Below are positions 25,001-33,228 of a DNA stretch of 64,000 bases, piece by piece. Made by a program: the position numbers and the translations under genes. The notes below the pieces were generated by a model. The model worked only from the letters and a program-made list of their open reading frames with translations, was not told the DNA's origin and ran no database searches. The number at the start of each line of letters is the position of its first letter. The first letter of the stretch is position 1. The stretch comes from Paracoccaceae bacterium (GTDB taxonomy: Bacteria; Pseudomonadota; Alphaproteobacteria; Rhodobacterales; Rhodobacteraceae), in assembly GCA_030758115.1 (NCBI GenBank), contig JANREX010000092.1, positions 1 to 64,000 on the forward strand, given 5' to 3'.

Positions 25001-25798
25001 TCAGCGGTTGAACAGCACCGGGAACCAGTCCTCGCGCAGCTTCTGGCCTGCTTGCATGTCATGCCCCGGAAAGGGCGGCGAGGTGCGGCCGGGCCGTTCC
25101 ACATAGCGCGCATCATCGCCCACGAGGCGCAGCGAAAAGGCGCGGCGGCGTTGCGTGGTCTCGTTGCCGCGCGCGCCGTGCAGGGTGCTGTAGTGAAAGG
25201 CCACCGCATCGCCCGGCTCCATCGGCCATTCGCGGATTTCCATGCCTTCGGCATCCGGGTCGGGCACCGGCATGTAGGCATCCGCGTCGGGATAGAAATT
25301 CTCCTCCGACAGCCAGCGGGTCGGCAGCACCGGGCGCGGCCACAGATGCGATCCTGCGACGCAGCGCAGGCTGGCCTTGGTCACCGGATCCAGCGGCGAC
25401 CAGAAGCTGACGGTCTGCCGGCCTTCGACAAAGTAATAGGGGCCATCCTGATGCCAGGGCGTGGGCTTGGATGTGCCCGGCTCCTTGACCAGGATATGGT
25501 CGTGAAAGAGCTGCACCGCCTGCGATCCCATCAGGTCGGCCGCGACCTCGGCGGCGGGCGAGGTGCGGATCACCTCTTCGAACTCGGGGATGCGCTGCCA
25601 GTTGCAATAGTCGTCGAAAAAGCGCCCGCCTTCGCCTGCTTTCAGGTTCTCGGCGGCATAGGGGCCGGGCTCGGCCATGTTGCGCTCAATCCCGGCGGCG
25701 AGGGTGTCGACATGATCCTTGAACAGGCCCTTGATCAGGACGACGCCGTCGCGCTGAAAATCGTCGATGTTCTGTTGGGTCACAAGGGGGTGTGTCAT
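25001..25798 (-). CDS. phytanoyl-CoA dioxygenase (PhyH) family Fe(II)/2-oxoglutarate oxygenase
   Basis: A 265-residue PhyH-fold protein. The iron facial triad is H116 and D118 in WHQDGPY and H207 in FHYSTLHGARGN; basic residues that could bind 2-oxoglutarate follow (GAR, FSLR). Members hydroxylate diverse small molecules with Fe(II), O2 and 2-oxoglutarate. It lies 34 bp downstream of the RlmL-like gene and upstream of an MFS transporter, an alcohol dehydrogenase and a dehydratase, so it may start or extend a catabolic unit. The substrate is not deducible. Confidence 0.87.
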   Translation of the reverse strand: MTHPLVTQQNIDDFQRDGVVLIKGLFKDHVDTLAAGIERNMAEPGPYAAENLKAGEGGRFFDDYCNWQRIPEFEEVIRTSPAAEVAADLMGSQAVQLFHDHILVKEPGTSKPTPWHQDGPYYFVEGRQTVSFWSPLDPVTKASLRCVAGSHLWPRPVLPTRWLSEENFYPDADAYMPVPDPDAEGMEIREWPMEPGDAVAFHYSTLHGARGNETTQRRRAFSLRLVGDDARYVERPGRTSPPFPGHDMQAGQKLREDWFPVLFNR

Positions 25799-25832
25799 CG
25801 GTGTCGGTCCTTTGTAGCAGTCAAGCGCAGTA

Positions 25833-26978
25833 TCAGGGCAAGGGGGCGGTGCGGTAAAGCGTGACCTTCAGCCCGCCGTTCGACACGGGCGGGGCGGATG
25901 GCACGAAGGGCAGGGCCGTTGCCTTGGCCAGGGACGGATCGCTGGTCACGATGCCCACGCGCCAGCCGCGGAAGCGTTCCGTCAGGGTTTTTCCCAAGGC
26001 TCCGTAAAGGGCGAACAGCAGCTTGCGATCCCCGATCCGCGCGCCATAGGGCGGGTTGACCATGACAAGGCCGGGCGGGCCATCGGGCCGCTGAAGATCG
26101 CTGACCGCGTGGCATTGGAAGCTGGTGATCCCCGAAACGCCCGCCCGTTCGGCATTGGCGGTGGCCGCGCGGATCGCGCCCGCATCGCGGTCAGAGCCGT
26201 GATAGCGCAGCGCGGTATCGCGGGCAGGTGCCGCCTTTTTCAGGGTGTCCCATGATGGGGCATCGAAATTCGCCAGATTTTCAAAGGCAAAGCTTCGCGC
26301 GCGCCCCGGCAGCAACCCCATGGCCATTTCGGCCGCCTCGATCACGAACGTGCCTGACCCGCACATCGGATCGACTACGGATTCGGTGCCGTCATAGCCG
26401 CATTGGCGCAGGAAAAGGGCGGCCAGCGTTTCGCGCAGGGGGGCCTTGGCCATCGCCTGCTTGTGGCCACGCTTGTGCAGGGACATGCCTGTGGTGTCGA
26501 TGCTGAAGGTGCACAGGTCATCCTCGATCCGGACCTTGAGGCGCAGTTCCGACATATCCTCGGGCGCGTCCTCGGCCGCGGGCCCGGTCAGCACCTCGAC
26601 CCCCAGCGTCTCGCGCAGGGCTTTCTCGATCCGCTGTCTGGCGGCGCCTGCGTGATAGATCTTGGACGCCTTGCATGTCGCCTCGACCCGTACCGGCACA
26701 TCGGGGCGCAGCACCGCGGCCCAGTCGAATTTGCGCGCGCGCTTGTCCAGCTGCGCCAGATGCATGGCGCGGAAACTGCCGATCCGCGCCAGCACGCGGG
26801 TGGCACCCCGGACGGACAGGTTCGCGCGCCAGACATCGGGCCAGCCGCCCTGAAAGGTCACGCCACCGGGCACGATGGCGGGTGCCGGAAAGCCAAGCTG
26901 CGCGACCTCTTCGGCCAGCGCGGGCTCCAGCCCCGGAGGGACGGCCAGAAATATCTCGAAGCGGGTGCTGTCTGTCAT
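25833..26978 (-). CDS. THUMP-domain 23S rRNA (guanine-N2) methyltransferase, RlmL-like
   Basis: A 381-residue protein: ferredoxin-like/THUMP region at the N-terminus, then a Rossmann methyltransferase domain with VVDPMCGSGTFVIEAA (SAM-binding motif I) and the base-flipping catalytic motif NPPYGARIG. The combination is that of COG0116 (RlmL/YcbY N-terminal half), which methylates 23S rRNA guanine. It lacks the second RlmK module of the E. coli fusion, normal for alphaproteobacteria. ATG at 26978 starts the conserved MTDSTRFEIFLAVPPGLE; the frame is open 22 codons further without homology. Confidence 0.88.
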   Translation of the reverse strand: MTDSTRFEIFLAVPPGLEPALAEEVAQLGFPAPAIVPGGVTFQGGWPDVWRANLSVRGATRVLARIGSFRAMHLAQLDKRARKFDWAAVLRPDVPVRVEATCKASKIYHAGAARQRIEKALRETLGVEVLTGPAAEDAPEDMSELRLKVRIEDDLCTFSIDTTGMSLHKRGHKQAMAKAPLRETLAALFLRQCGYDGTESVVDPMCGSGTFVIEAAEMAMGLLPGRARSFAFENLANFDAPSWDTLKKAAPARDTALRYHGSDRDAGAIRAATANAERAGVSGITSFQCHAVSDLQRPDGPPGLVMVNPPYGARIGDRKLLFALYGALGKTLTERFRGWRVGIVTSDPSLAKATALPFVPSAPPVSNGGLKVTLYRTAPLP

Positions 26979-27097
26979 GCGCCCGCTTATCCGCTGCAGG
27001 TTGACCCATGGCAAGGGCCAAGGCAGAAGGGCTTGCGCAAACAATGGGCAATGCCGGCGACCGGTCCGTCGCGGCTTTCGGAAAGATCGAATTTTTT

Positions 27098-27117
27098 GTA
27101 TGCGAGTCGTGGCATAC
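27098..27117. promoter_or_regulatory. inverted repeat upstream of GntR gene
   Basis: GTATGC and GCATAC are perfect arms separated by 8 bp, 35 bp before the GntR start. It is a candidate operator or promoter-overlapping site in the divergent RlmL/GntR gap. Confidence 0.45.
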
Positions 27118-27125
27118 GAGATAAT

Positions 27126-27135
27126 TTGTGCACAA
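27126..27135. promoter_or_regulatory. TTGTGCACAA palindrome in the GntR leader
   Basis: A perfect 10-bp palindrome of the form TTGTNNACAA, the same frame as the core TTGTATACAA of the larger palindrome at 33365-33388. FCD-type GntR regulators commonly bind sites of this kind. Confidence 0.45.
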
Positions 27136-27151
27136 GATGAAAGGCAAGCCC

Positions 27152-27850
27152 ATGTCCGACCCGGTCGCTGTTCCCAAACAGGTCCTCAGCCAGTCCATCG
27201 CCACCGCGTTGGAGGCAGAGATCCTGCTGGGGCAGATCGCGGCTGGCACGCGCCTGGACGAGGTGGCACTGGCCCGGCGGTTCGGCGTGTCGCGCACGCC
27301 CGTGCGCGAGGCGTTGCAGATCGTGGTCGCCCGCGCCCTTGCCCTGCGGCAACCCTACAAGGGCGTGGTTGTCACCGACATTTCCCCCGAAAGGATCGAT
27401 CAGCTTTTTGAGGCGATGAGCGAGATCGAGGCGCTCTGCGGCCGGTTCGCCGCGCAGCGCATGACGATGGAGGAACGTTCGGCCCTTCTGAGCCAGCATG
27501 AGGCGATGGTGCGGATGGCGGCCGCGGGCGATGCCAAGGCCTATGAGGCGGCCAATACCCGCTTTCACCAGATGATCTATGGCGGCAGCCATAACGAGGA
27601 TTTCGCCGAGATGGCCGAGGCGATGCGGTTGAAGCTGTCGCCGTTCCGGCGGTCCCAGTTGGCCGATGCGGAGCGCATGGCGCGATCCACCGCCGAACAT
27701 GACCAGATCGTCGAGGCGATCGTCGCGCGCGACGGGCAGGCCGCTGAAAAGGCGCTGCGCCGCCATCTGCTGAGTGCGGCGCAAGCCATGTTGCACAAGT
27801 GGAGGCGTCAGCGCGAAGAGCCTATGCCAATGCCGTCCAAAGCATCCTGA
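27152..27850 (+). CDS. GntR-family regulator with FCD effector domain
   Basis: A 232-residue regulator. The winged helix near residues 15-75 contains LEAEILLGQIAAGTRLDEVALARRFGVSRTPVREALQIV and the wing RQPYKGVVVTDIS. The all-helical FCD domain follows (LFEAMSEIEALCGRFAAQRM ... AANTRFHQMIYGGSHN ... TAEHDQIVEAIVARDGQAAEKALRRHL), whose D/H/H pattern usually binds a metal and an organic acid. ATG at 27152 is taken with AAAGG 8 nt upstream; GTG 27128 and ATG 27137 are alternatives. It is convergent with, and overlaps by 29 bp, the last gene of the TRAP/GGT operon, which it probably controls. Confidence 0.88.
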   Translation: MSDPVAVPKQVLSQSIATALEAEILLGQIAAGTRLDEVALARRFGVSRTPVREALQIVVARALALRQPYKGVVVTDISPERIDQLFEAMSEIEALCGRFAAQRMTMEERSALLSQHEAMVRMAAAGDAKAYEAANTRFHQMIYGGSHNEDFAEMAEAMRLKLSPFRRSQLADAERMARSTAEHDQIVEAIVARDGQAAEKALRRHLLSAAQAMLHKWRRQREEPMPMPSKAS

Positions 27851-28649
27851 CAGAGGTGATCGTCAGGAAGACGGCAAAGGAACGCTTGACCCATTTGGCA
27901 TCCAGCGCATGGGCCAGCTTGGCGCCACGCGGGGCCATGAAGATCGACATCGGCAGGATCAGCGCCGCTGCGACAAGGTTGACATAGCCCAGCGACAGCG
28001 GCGGGCGGCCCGCAACGCCCTGGCCGGCCACGACCAGCGCGATGGCTGCGGGTATCGCGATGATCAACCCGAAGGTGGCCGCCGTGCCGACCGCGCGATG
28101 CACCGGCACGGAAAAGGCCGTCAGCGTGGGAACGCCAAGGGTGCCGCCGCCGATCCCCATCATGGCCGAGACAAGGCCGATCCCGGAGGCCAGCACCGGT
28201 TGCCCGACCTTGCCGGACGGCAGGTCCGGCGCCAGCACCAGCGATTTCGGCCTTGCCAGGTTGACCGATACGGCCAGACCCACGATGCCGAAGACCATCA
28301 TCAGGGCCGCGGCGTTCACCAGTCCGGCAAAGGCCCCGCCCGCCAGTGCGCCCGCCGCCATCCACGGACCCCAGCGCTTGACCAGCGCCATGTCGACCGC
28401 GCCGCGCTTGTGATGCGCCCGCGCCGAGGAGATCGAGGTTGCGATGATCGTCGCAAGCGAGGTGGCCACCGCCATATGCATGGCAAGCGCTGGGTCGAAC
28501 CGTGTGAAGGTGAAGACCCAGAAAAGCACGGGCACGATGACGATGCCGCCACCCACGCCCAGCAGGCCCGCAAGAAGCCCACCCAAGCCGCCGGCCAGTA
28601 CCACGCCTCCGACAAGGAGGGTGATTTGCAAAGTCGTAAGCAGTTCCAA
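27822..28649 (-). CDS. TauE/SafE-family permease (second copy)
   Basis: A 275-residue polytopic membrane protein. The two inverted halves are marked by GGLLAGLLGVGGGIVIVPVLF (near residues 23-43) and VSAMMGIGGGTLGVPTLTAFSV (near 160-180), the standard TauE/SafE signatures. It follows the gamma-glutamyltransferase gene by 24 bp and is the likely last gene of the TRAP operon. Family members export sulfite, sulfoacetate or related anions, so it may dispose of a product of the imported compound. The 3' end overlaps the convergent GntR gene by 29 bp. Confidence 0.86.
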   Translation of the reverse strand: MELLTTLQITLLVGGVVLAGGLGGLLAGLLGVGGGIVIVPVLFWVFTFTRFDPALAMHMAVATSLATIIATSISSARAHHKRGAVDMALVKRWGPWMAAGALAGGAFAGLVNAAALMMVFGIVGLAVSVNLARPKSLVLAPDLPSGKVGQPVLASGIGLVSAMMGIGGGTLGVPTLTAFSVPVHRAVGTAATFGLIIAIPAAIALVVAGQGVAGRPPLSLGYVNLVAAALILPMSIFMAPRGAKLAHALDAKWVKRSFAVFLTITSVRMLWTALA

Positions 28650-28673
28650 TATGTTATCCGTTCTCTTCCTTGG

Positions 28674-30260
28674 TCAGAAGGCCAGCGCCGCGCCATCCGC
28701 GCGGGGGTCGGATGCTGCCTCGATCAGGCCCTCGGGATGCAGCACGACGGCACCCGCATGGCCTGCGGTGTCGGAATAGGGTGCGATCATCTCGACCTCG
28801 TGGCCGGCATCCTTGAGCGCGGTCACAAGAGCCGGATCGAAACGGTCTTCCAGTTTCAGGGTCGTGGTCGTGTCGCCCCAGGTCTTGCCCAGCAGCCAGC
28901 GTGGCGCGGTGACGGCGGCCTGCAGGTCCTGCCCGTAGAGCACGTGGCGGGTAAAGACCGCCGCCTGCGTCTGGGGCTGGCCTTCGCCACCCATGGTGCC
29001 ATAGGCCATCACGCGCCCGTCCTTCAGTTGCGCCAGCGCCGGGTTCAGCGTGTGGAAGGGGCGGCGGAACGGGCCCAGCTGGTTCGGCCCTTCGGCCAAC
29101 GAGAAGCCCGCGCCACGGTTCTGGAAGAAAACACCCGTGTCGGTGCAGGTCAGACCCGATCCGAATTCCCAGAACACCGACTGGATGAAGCTGACGACCA
29201 TGCCGTCGCTATCCGCAGCGCCCATCCAGATCGTGTCGCCGGGTTTCGCCTCATGCGGCCAGGGCAGGGCCCGGTCCATGTCGATCTTCGCCGCCAGCGT
29301 GTCGAGATGCGCGGCCTTCAGCCAGTCCTGCGCCGGGGTCGCCATGGTGTCGGGATCGCCCAGTTCGGCGTTGCGCTGGATGAAGGCCTGCTTGGTCGCC
29401 TCGATCAGCCCGTGCAGATGGGCAAAGCCTTCGCCTTGCGTCACGCCCAGCCGGTCGAAAAGGGCCAGGATCATCAGCGATGACACGCCCTGCGTGGGCG
29501 CGATCATGTTGTAAAGCTGGCCCGCGCTGGTGCCCACGGTCAGGGGGGTCACCTGGTCGGCGGCGAAAAGGTGGAAATCGGCCAGCCGCAGGGGGCTGCC
29601 CGCATCGGCCAGGAATTGCGCGTGCGTCGCGGCGATCTCGCCCCGGTAATAGTCGTCCAGACCCACCTCGGCCAGGCGCGCCAGCGTGTTGCCAAGCGCT
29701 GTCTGGCGCAGAAGGTGGCCGGGGGCGGGGGGCTGTCCGTTCACCAGGAAGGTCTCGTCGAAACCCTGCACGCCTTTGAGCGTGTCCAGCTTGGCTGCGG
29801 TGGTCAGCGACTGGTTGGCGGTGACGGCGATGCCGTCTTTCGCCAGCGCGATGGCCGGGGCCAGCAGGTCCGACAGGGGCAGGCGGCGGTCTGCGGGCAC
29901 CAGCGCCAGCGCCTTGGCCCAGCCGTCGATGGTGCCGGGCACGGTCAGCGCCGCCAGCGGACCGCGCGCGGGCAGCGCGCCCGTCTGCCCGCGTTCGGCA
30001 TACCATTCCGGTGTGGCAAGGCCTGCGGCGCGCCCGCAGCCCGAGATGCCGACAGGGGCCTGACCGGGGCGGTGGATCACCCAGAAGCCGTCGCCGCCGA
30101 TCCCGTTCATGTGGGGATAGGCCACGGCGATGGCTGCGGCGGCGGCCACCATGGCCTCGATCGCGGTGCCGCCCGCGTTCAGGATGTCGCGTCCGGCCAG
30201 CGCCGCGGCGCGATGCGGCGCGCTGATCGCGCCCTTGTAGCCCATGGAAGAAGTCAGCAT
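28674..30260 (-). CDS. gamma-glutamyltransferase family protein (YwrD-like)
   Basis: A 528-residue Ntn-hydrolase of the gamma-glutamyltranspeptidase family. The predicted autoprocessing/nucleophile Thr is T343 in GDTIWMGAADSDG; the usual Thr-Thr-His is Thr-Ile-Trp here, as in YwrD-type members. Downstream blocks SFIQSVFWEFGSG, NPALAQLKDGRVMAYGTMGGEGQPQTQ and the N-terminal GGTAIEAMVAAAAAIAVAYPHMNGIGGDGFW fit the family. No signal peptide is seen, so it is probably cytoplasmic. ATG at 30260 is chosen one base after the DctM stop (30262). It would cleave a gamma-glutamyl or similar amide bond in the compound imported by the TRAP system encoded just upstream. Confidence 0.88.
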   Translation of the reverse strand: MLTSSMGYKGAISAPHRAAALAGRDILNAGGTAIEAMVAAAAAIAVAYPHMNGIGGDGFWVIHRPGQAPVGISGCGRAAGLATPEWYAERGQTGALPARGPLAALTVPGTIDGWAKALALVPADRRLPLSDLLAPAIALAKDGIAVTANQSLTTAAKLDTLKGVQGFDETFLVNGQPPAPGHLLRQTALGNTLARLAEVGLDDYYRGEIAATHAQFLADAGSPLRLADFHLFAADQVTPLTVGTSAGQLYNMIAPTQGVSSLMILALFDRLGVTQGEGFAHLHGLIEATKQAFIQRNAELGDPDTMATPAQDWLKAAHLDTLAAKIDMDRALPWPHEAKPGDTIWMGAADSDGMVVSFIQSVFWEFGSGLTCTDTGVFFQNRGAGFSLAEGPNQLGPFRRPFHTLNPALAQLKDGRVMAYGTMGGEGQPQTQAAVFTRHVLYGQDLQAAVTAPRWLLGKTWGDTTTTLKLEDRFDPALVTALKDAGHEVEMIAPYSDTAGHAGAVVLHPEGLIEAASDPRADGAALAF

Positions 30261-30261
30261 G

Positions 30262-31587
30262 TCACCATCCGATTGCCTGGGGCAGCCAAAGGGCAAGCCC
30301 GGGGAAGAGAAAGACGAGTGCCAGAGCAATCGCCTGCAGACCGATGAATGGCACTGCCCCCTTGTAAATGTCCAGAGTGCTTACTTCCGGCGGGGCCACA
30401 CCCTTGAGGAAGAACAGCGACCAGCCGAAGGGCGGGGTCAGGAAGGATGTCTGCAGGTTCAGACAGATCAGGATACCCAGCCAGACCAGATCGACGCCAT
30501 TGGCGATGAAGAAGGGCAGGAACAGCGGCAGGGCGATATATGTGATCTCGATCCATTCCAGGAAGAATCCCAGCACGAAGACCAGAAGCAGCATGAACAG
30601 TAGCGCGCCGTTCACACCGCCGGGCACCCAGTCGAACATCAGTTGCACCAGATGTTCGCCCCCCAGGCCACGGAAGGCCAGGCCAAAGACCTGCGCGCAG
30701 ATCAGGATGAAGAACACCATAGACGAGATCAGCAGCGTCGCGCGCGCCACCTGTTTCAGCAGGTCGAATGTCAGGCGACCCGACAGCGCCACGAAGACCA
30801 GTGCGCCGATGGCACCCATGGATGCGGCCTCGGTCGGGGCGGCAAGCCCGCCGATGATCGAGCCCAGCACCGCGATCACAAGCCCGATGGGTGGGCCCAC
30901 GACCAGCGCGACCTTTTTCGCCAGTTGCGCCCCGCTCATGGCGTCGCGTTCCGCCTGCGGGATCGGGGGCATCAGTCCGGGTTTCCACGCGGCCAGCACC
31001 AGGATCGCCACGATATAGACAGCCGCCAGCGTCAGGCCCGGGATCATCGCGGCGGCGAACATCGTGCCGACGGATTCGCCCAGGATCTCGGACAGAAGGA
31101 TCAGCACAAGGCTGGGCGGGATGATCTGGCCCAGCGTTCCACTGGCGCAGATCATGCCGGTCGCCAGCGATTTGGGATAGCCGCGCCGCAGCAGCGTGGG
31201 CAGGGTCAAAAGGCCCAGCGTCACGATGGTGGCCCCGACGATCCCCGTGGCGGCCCCCAGCAGAACACCGACAAGGATGATCGCCACACCCATGCCGCCC
31301 GCGACCTTGCCGAAGACATGGCCGATGATGTCGATCAGTTCTTCCGCAAGGCGCGATTTTTCCAGCATCACGCCCATGAAGACGAAAAGCGGAATCGCCA
31401 TGAAGGTGTAGTTCGTGACCACGCCAAAGATCCGTGCGGGCAGCAGGTTGAACAGCATCGGGCCGAAACCCGCATAGCCGAAGACCAGTCCTGAGACAGC
31501 AATGGCGATGCCGACGGGGATACCCACGATCAGCAGCACGAAGAAGGCGGCGATCATGCCGATCGCCAGAAGATCGTTCGGAGACAT
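30262..31587 (-). CDS. dctM: TRAP transporter large permease (DctM)
   Basis: A 441-residue integral membrane protein with about 12 spans, starting MSPNDLLAIGMIAAFFVLLIVGIPVGIAIAVSGLVFGY. The DctM hallmarks are MAIPLFVFMGVMLEKSRLAEELIDIIGHVFGKVAGGMGVAIILVGVLLGAATGIVGATIVTLG and CASGTLGQIIPPSLVLILLSE. It catalyses sodium-coupled uptake of substrate from the binding protein. ATG at 31587 matches the family N-terminus and follows a GAAAGAACC site, 19 bp after the DctQ stop. Confidence 0.93.
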   Translation of the reverse strand: MSPNDLLAIGMIAAFFVLLIVGIPVGIAIAVSGLVFGYAGFGPMLFNLLPARIFGVVTNYTFMAIPLFVFMGVMLEKSRLAEELIDIIGHVFGKVAGGMGVAIILVGVLLGAATGIVGATIVTLGLLTLPTLLRRGYPKSLATGMICASGTLGQIIPPSLVLILLSEILGESVGTMFAAAMIPGLTLAAVYIVAILVLAAWKPGLMPPIPQAERDAMSGAQLAKKVALVVGPPIGLVIAVLGSIIGGLAAPTEAASMGAIGALVFVALSGRLTFDLLKQVARATLLISSMVFFILICAQVFGLAFRGLGGEHLVQLMFDWVPGGVNGALLFMLLLVFVLGFFLEWIEITYIALPLFLPFFIANGVDLVWLGILICLNLQTSFLTPPFGWSLFFLKGVAPPEVSTLDIYKGAVPFIGLQAIALALVFLFPGLALWLPQAIGW

Positions 31588-31606
31588 CTTGGTTCTTTCC
31601 TGAAAT

Positions 31607-32137
31607 TCAGTGTCCCGCAGGCCCGGCCTTGTGCGCGGGGTTGGGCAGGCCGAAGCCGTGGCGCAGCGCATGCGCCAGGCCTTGCAGCGCCAGCAGGGCG
31701 AAACCCAGCGGGATCAGCGACTTGAGCGCCCAGCGCCAGGGCAAGCCCCCCGGATTGGGCGAGGCTTCGGCGCGCAGCCATGATTGCTGCACCCATGGGA
31801 TCGAGAGCCAGACGGCGTAGATGGCAAAGGCCATCAGTGCCAGACCGCCCACCACTTCGATCACACGGCACAGCCATGCGGGAAAGCGTTCGAACAGCAC
31901 GTCGACACGGACCTGTTCGCCGCAATAAAGCGCATAGGACATGCCGAAAAGCGCGATGGGCGAGATCAGGTGCCATTGCAGTTCCTGCAACCAGACGGCC
32001 CCGGTGCGGAACAGGTAGCGGACAAAGACATCGCCCGCCACCAGCAGCACCAGCGCCACGCAGGTCCAGGCCGCGATCCAGCCGAACAGCCGGACCGCAC
32101 CCTCGATCACGTTCACGAAGCGTGACAGCGTGCCCAT
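31607..32137 (-). CDS. dctQ: TRAP transporter small permease (DctQ)
   Basis: A 176-residue membrane protein with four predicted spans (LFGWIAAWTCVALVLLVAGDVFVRYLF; IALFGMSYALYCGEQVRVDVLFERFP; VVGGLALMAFAIYAVWLSIPW; SLIPLGFALLALQGLAHAL). The FRTGAVWLQELQWHLIS and VRVDVLFER patterns are typical of DctQ. It is encoded directly between the binding protein (2-bp gap) and DctM. Confidence 0.92.
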   Translation of the reverse strand: MGTLSRFVNVIEGAVRLFGWIAAWTCVALVLLVAGDVFVRYLFRTGAVWLQELQWHLISPIALFGMSYALYCGEQVRVDVLFERFPAWLCRVIEVVGGLALMAFAIYAVWLSIPWVQQSWLRAEASPNPGGLPWRWALKSLIPLGFALLALQGLAHALRHGFGLPNPAHKAGPAGH

Positions 32138-32139
32138 CC

Positions 32140-33228
32140 TCAGGCCTTGAGGATCGATGTGTGCCAGGGGCCTTCGCTGACGCCGGCCCAGCGATCATGG
32201 TTCGCCTTGAAGCCCATGTAGCTGTCATGCACTTCCTTCACCAAGGGATCGGCGGCGGCGCGGGTGGCCAGCGTGTCGGCGGTGGCGGTGCGCAGCGCCT
32301 CGACCACGGCTTCGGGCAGGACGGCGGCGGTCACGCCGAAATTGTCCACCAGATCGGTCAGCGCCTCGCCATTGACAGCCTCGGACCAGGTCATGCTTTC
32401 CAGGCATGCGGCCATGCAGGCGGTCTTGACGATCTGTTGCAGATCGGCGGGCAGGGCATCCCATGCCGCCTTGGAGATCAGCAACTCGCCCGTGGTGGAG
32501 GGTTCGTGCCAGCCGGTCGTGTGGTAGAACTTGGCGGCATTCTGCAGGCCAAGGCGGCGGTCCTGGTAGGGGCCGACGAATTCGGCCGCATCGATCACGC
32601 CGCGTTCCAGCGCGGGGAAAATCTCGCCGCCCGGCAGGACGCGGGCATCGACGCCAAGGCTGGCATAGACTTGCCCTGCCAGACCCGGAATGCGCATGCG
32701 CAGGCCCTGAAGCTGGCTGATGTCCTCGATCGGTTCGCGGAACCAGCCGGTCATCTGCACGCCGGTGTTGTTCATCGGGAAGGCGACCAGGCCGAAGGGT
32801 TCATAGACCTTGTGCCACAGCTCCAGCCCGCCGCCATGATAGAGCCAGGCCATATGTCCGGCAAAGCTCATGCCGAAGGGGACGGTGGTGAAATACTGCG
32901 CGGCGAAGGTCGTGCCCGACCAGAAATAGCTGTTCGAGGCGTTCATCTCGATCACGCCCTGCTGCACGGCGTCGAACCCCTCGAAGGCGGGGATCAGCTC
33001 GCCCGCAGCGAAGTGCTGGATCGTCAGGCGGCCACCCGACATGGTGGCGATCTTTTCGATGATGTCGGTGGGGCTGCCGGGGCCCACGGTGTAGAAGGGC
33101 GAGCCCGGCCCGTAGGAGTTTGTCATCTTCCAGGTGAAGCTGTCCTGCGCGCGTGCCACGCGCGGGGCGGCGATCGGGGTTGCGATGGCGGCGGCGGCAG
33201 TGGCCGTCAGAAATCTGCGACGTTCCAT
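32140..33228 (-). CDS. TRAP transporter substrate-binding protein, Tat-type signal
   Basis: A 362-residue DctP-family protein. The N-terminus MERRRFLTATAAAAIATPIAAPRVARAQ has a twin-arginine motif (RRRFL) and an Ala-x-Ala cleavage site, as in many TRAP proteins of the mannitol/chloroaromatic subgroup. Conserved blocks include MTNSYGPGSPFYTVGPG, IQHFAAGELIPAFEGFDAVQQG, LRMRIPGLAGQVYASLGVDARVLPGGEIFPALERGVIDAAEFVGPY. ATG at 33228 follows GAGGTCACATC; the frame is open far upstream but without homology. It is the first gene of the dctP-dctQ-dctM-ggt-tauE operon. Confidence 0.92.
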   Translation of the reverse strand: MERRRFLTATAAAAIATPIAAPRVARAQDSFTWKMTNSYGPGSPFYTVGPGSPTDIIEKIATMSGGRLTIQHFAAGELIPAFEGFDAVQQGVIEMNASNSYFWSGTTFAAQYFTTVPFGMSFAGHMAWLYHGGGLELWHKVYEPFGLVAFPMNNTGVQMTGWFREPIEDISQLQGLRMRIPGLAGQVYASLGVDARVLPGGEIFPALERGVIDAAEFVGPYQDRRLGLQNAAKFYHTTGWHEPSTTGELLISKAAWDALPADLQQIVKTACMAACLESMTWSEAVNGEALTDLVDNFGVTAAVLPEAVVEALRTATADTLATRAAADPLVKEVHDSYMGFKANHDRWAGVSEGPWHTSILKA

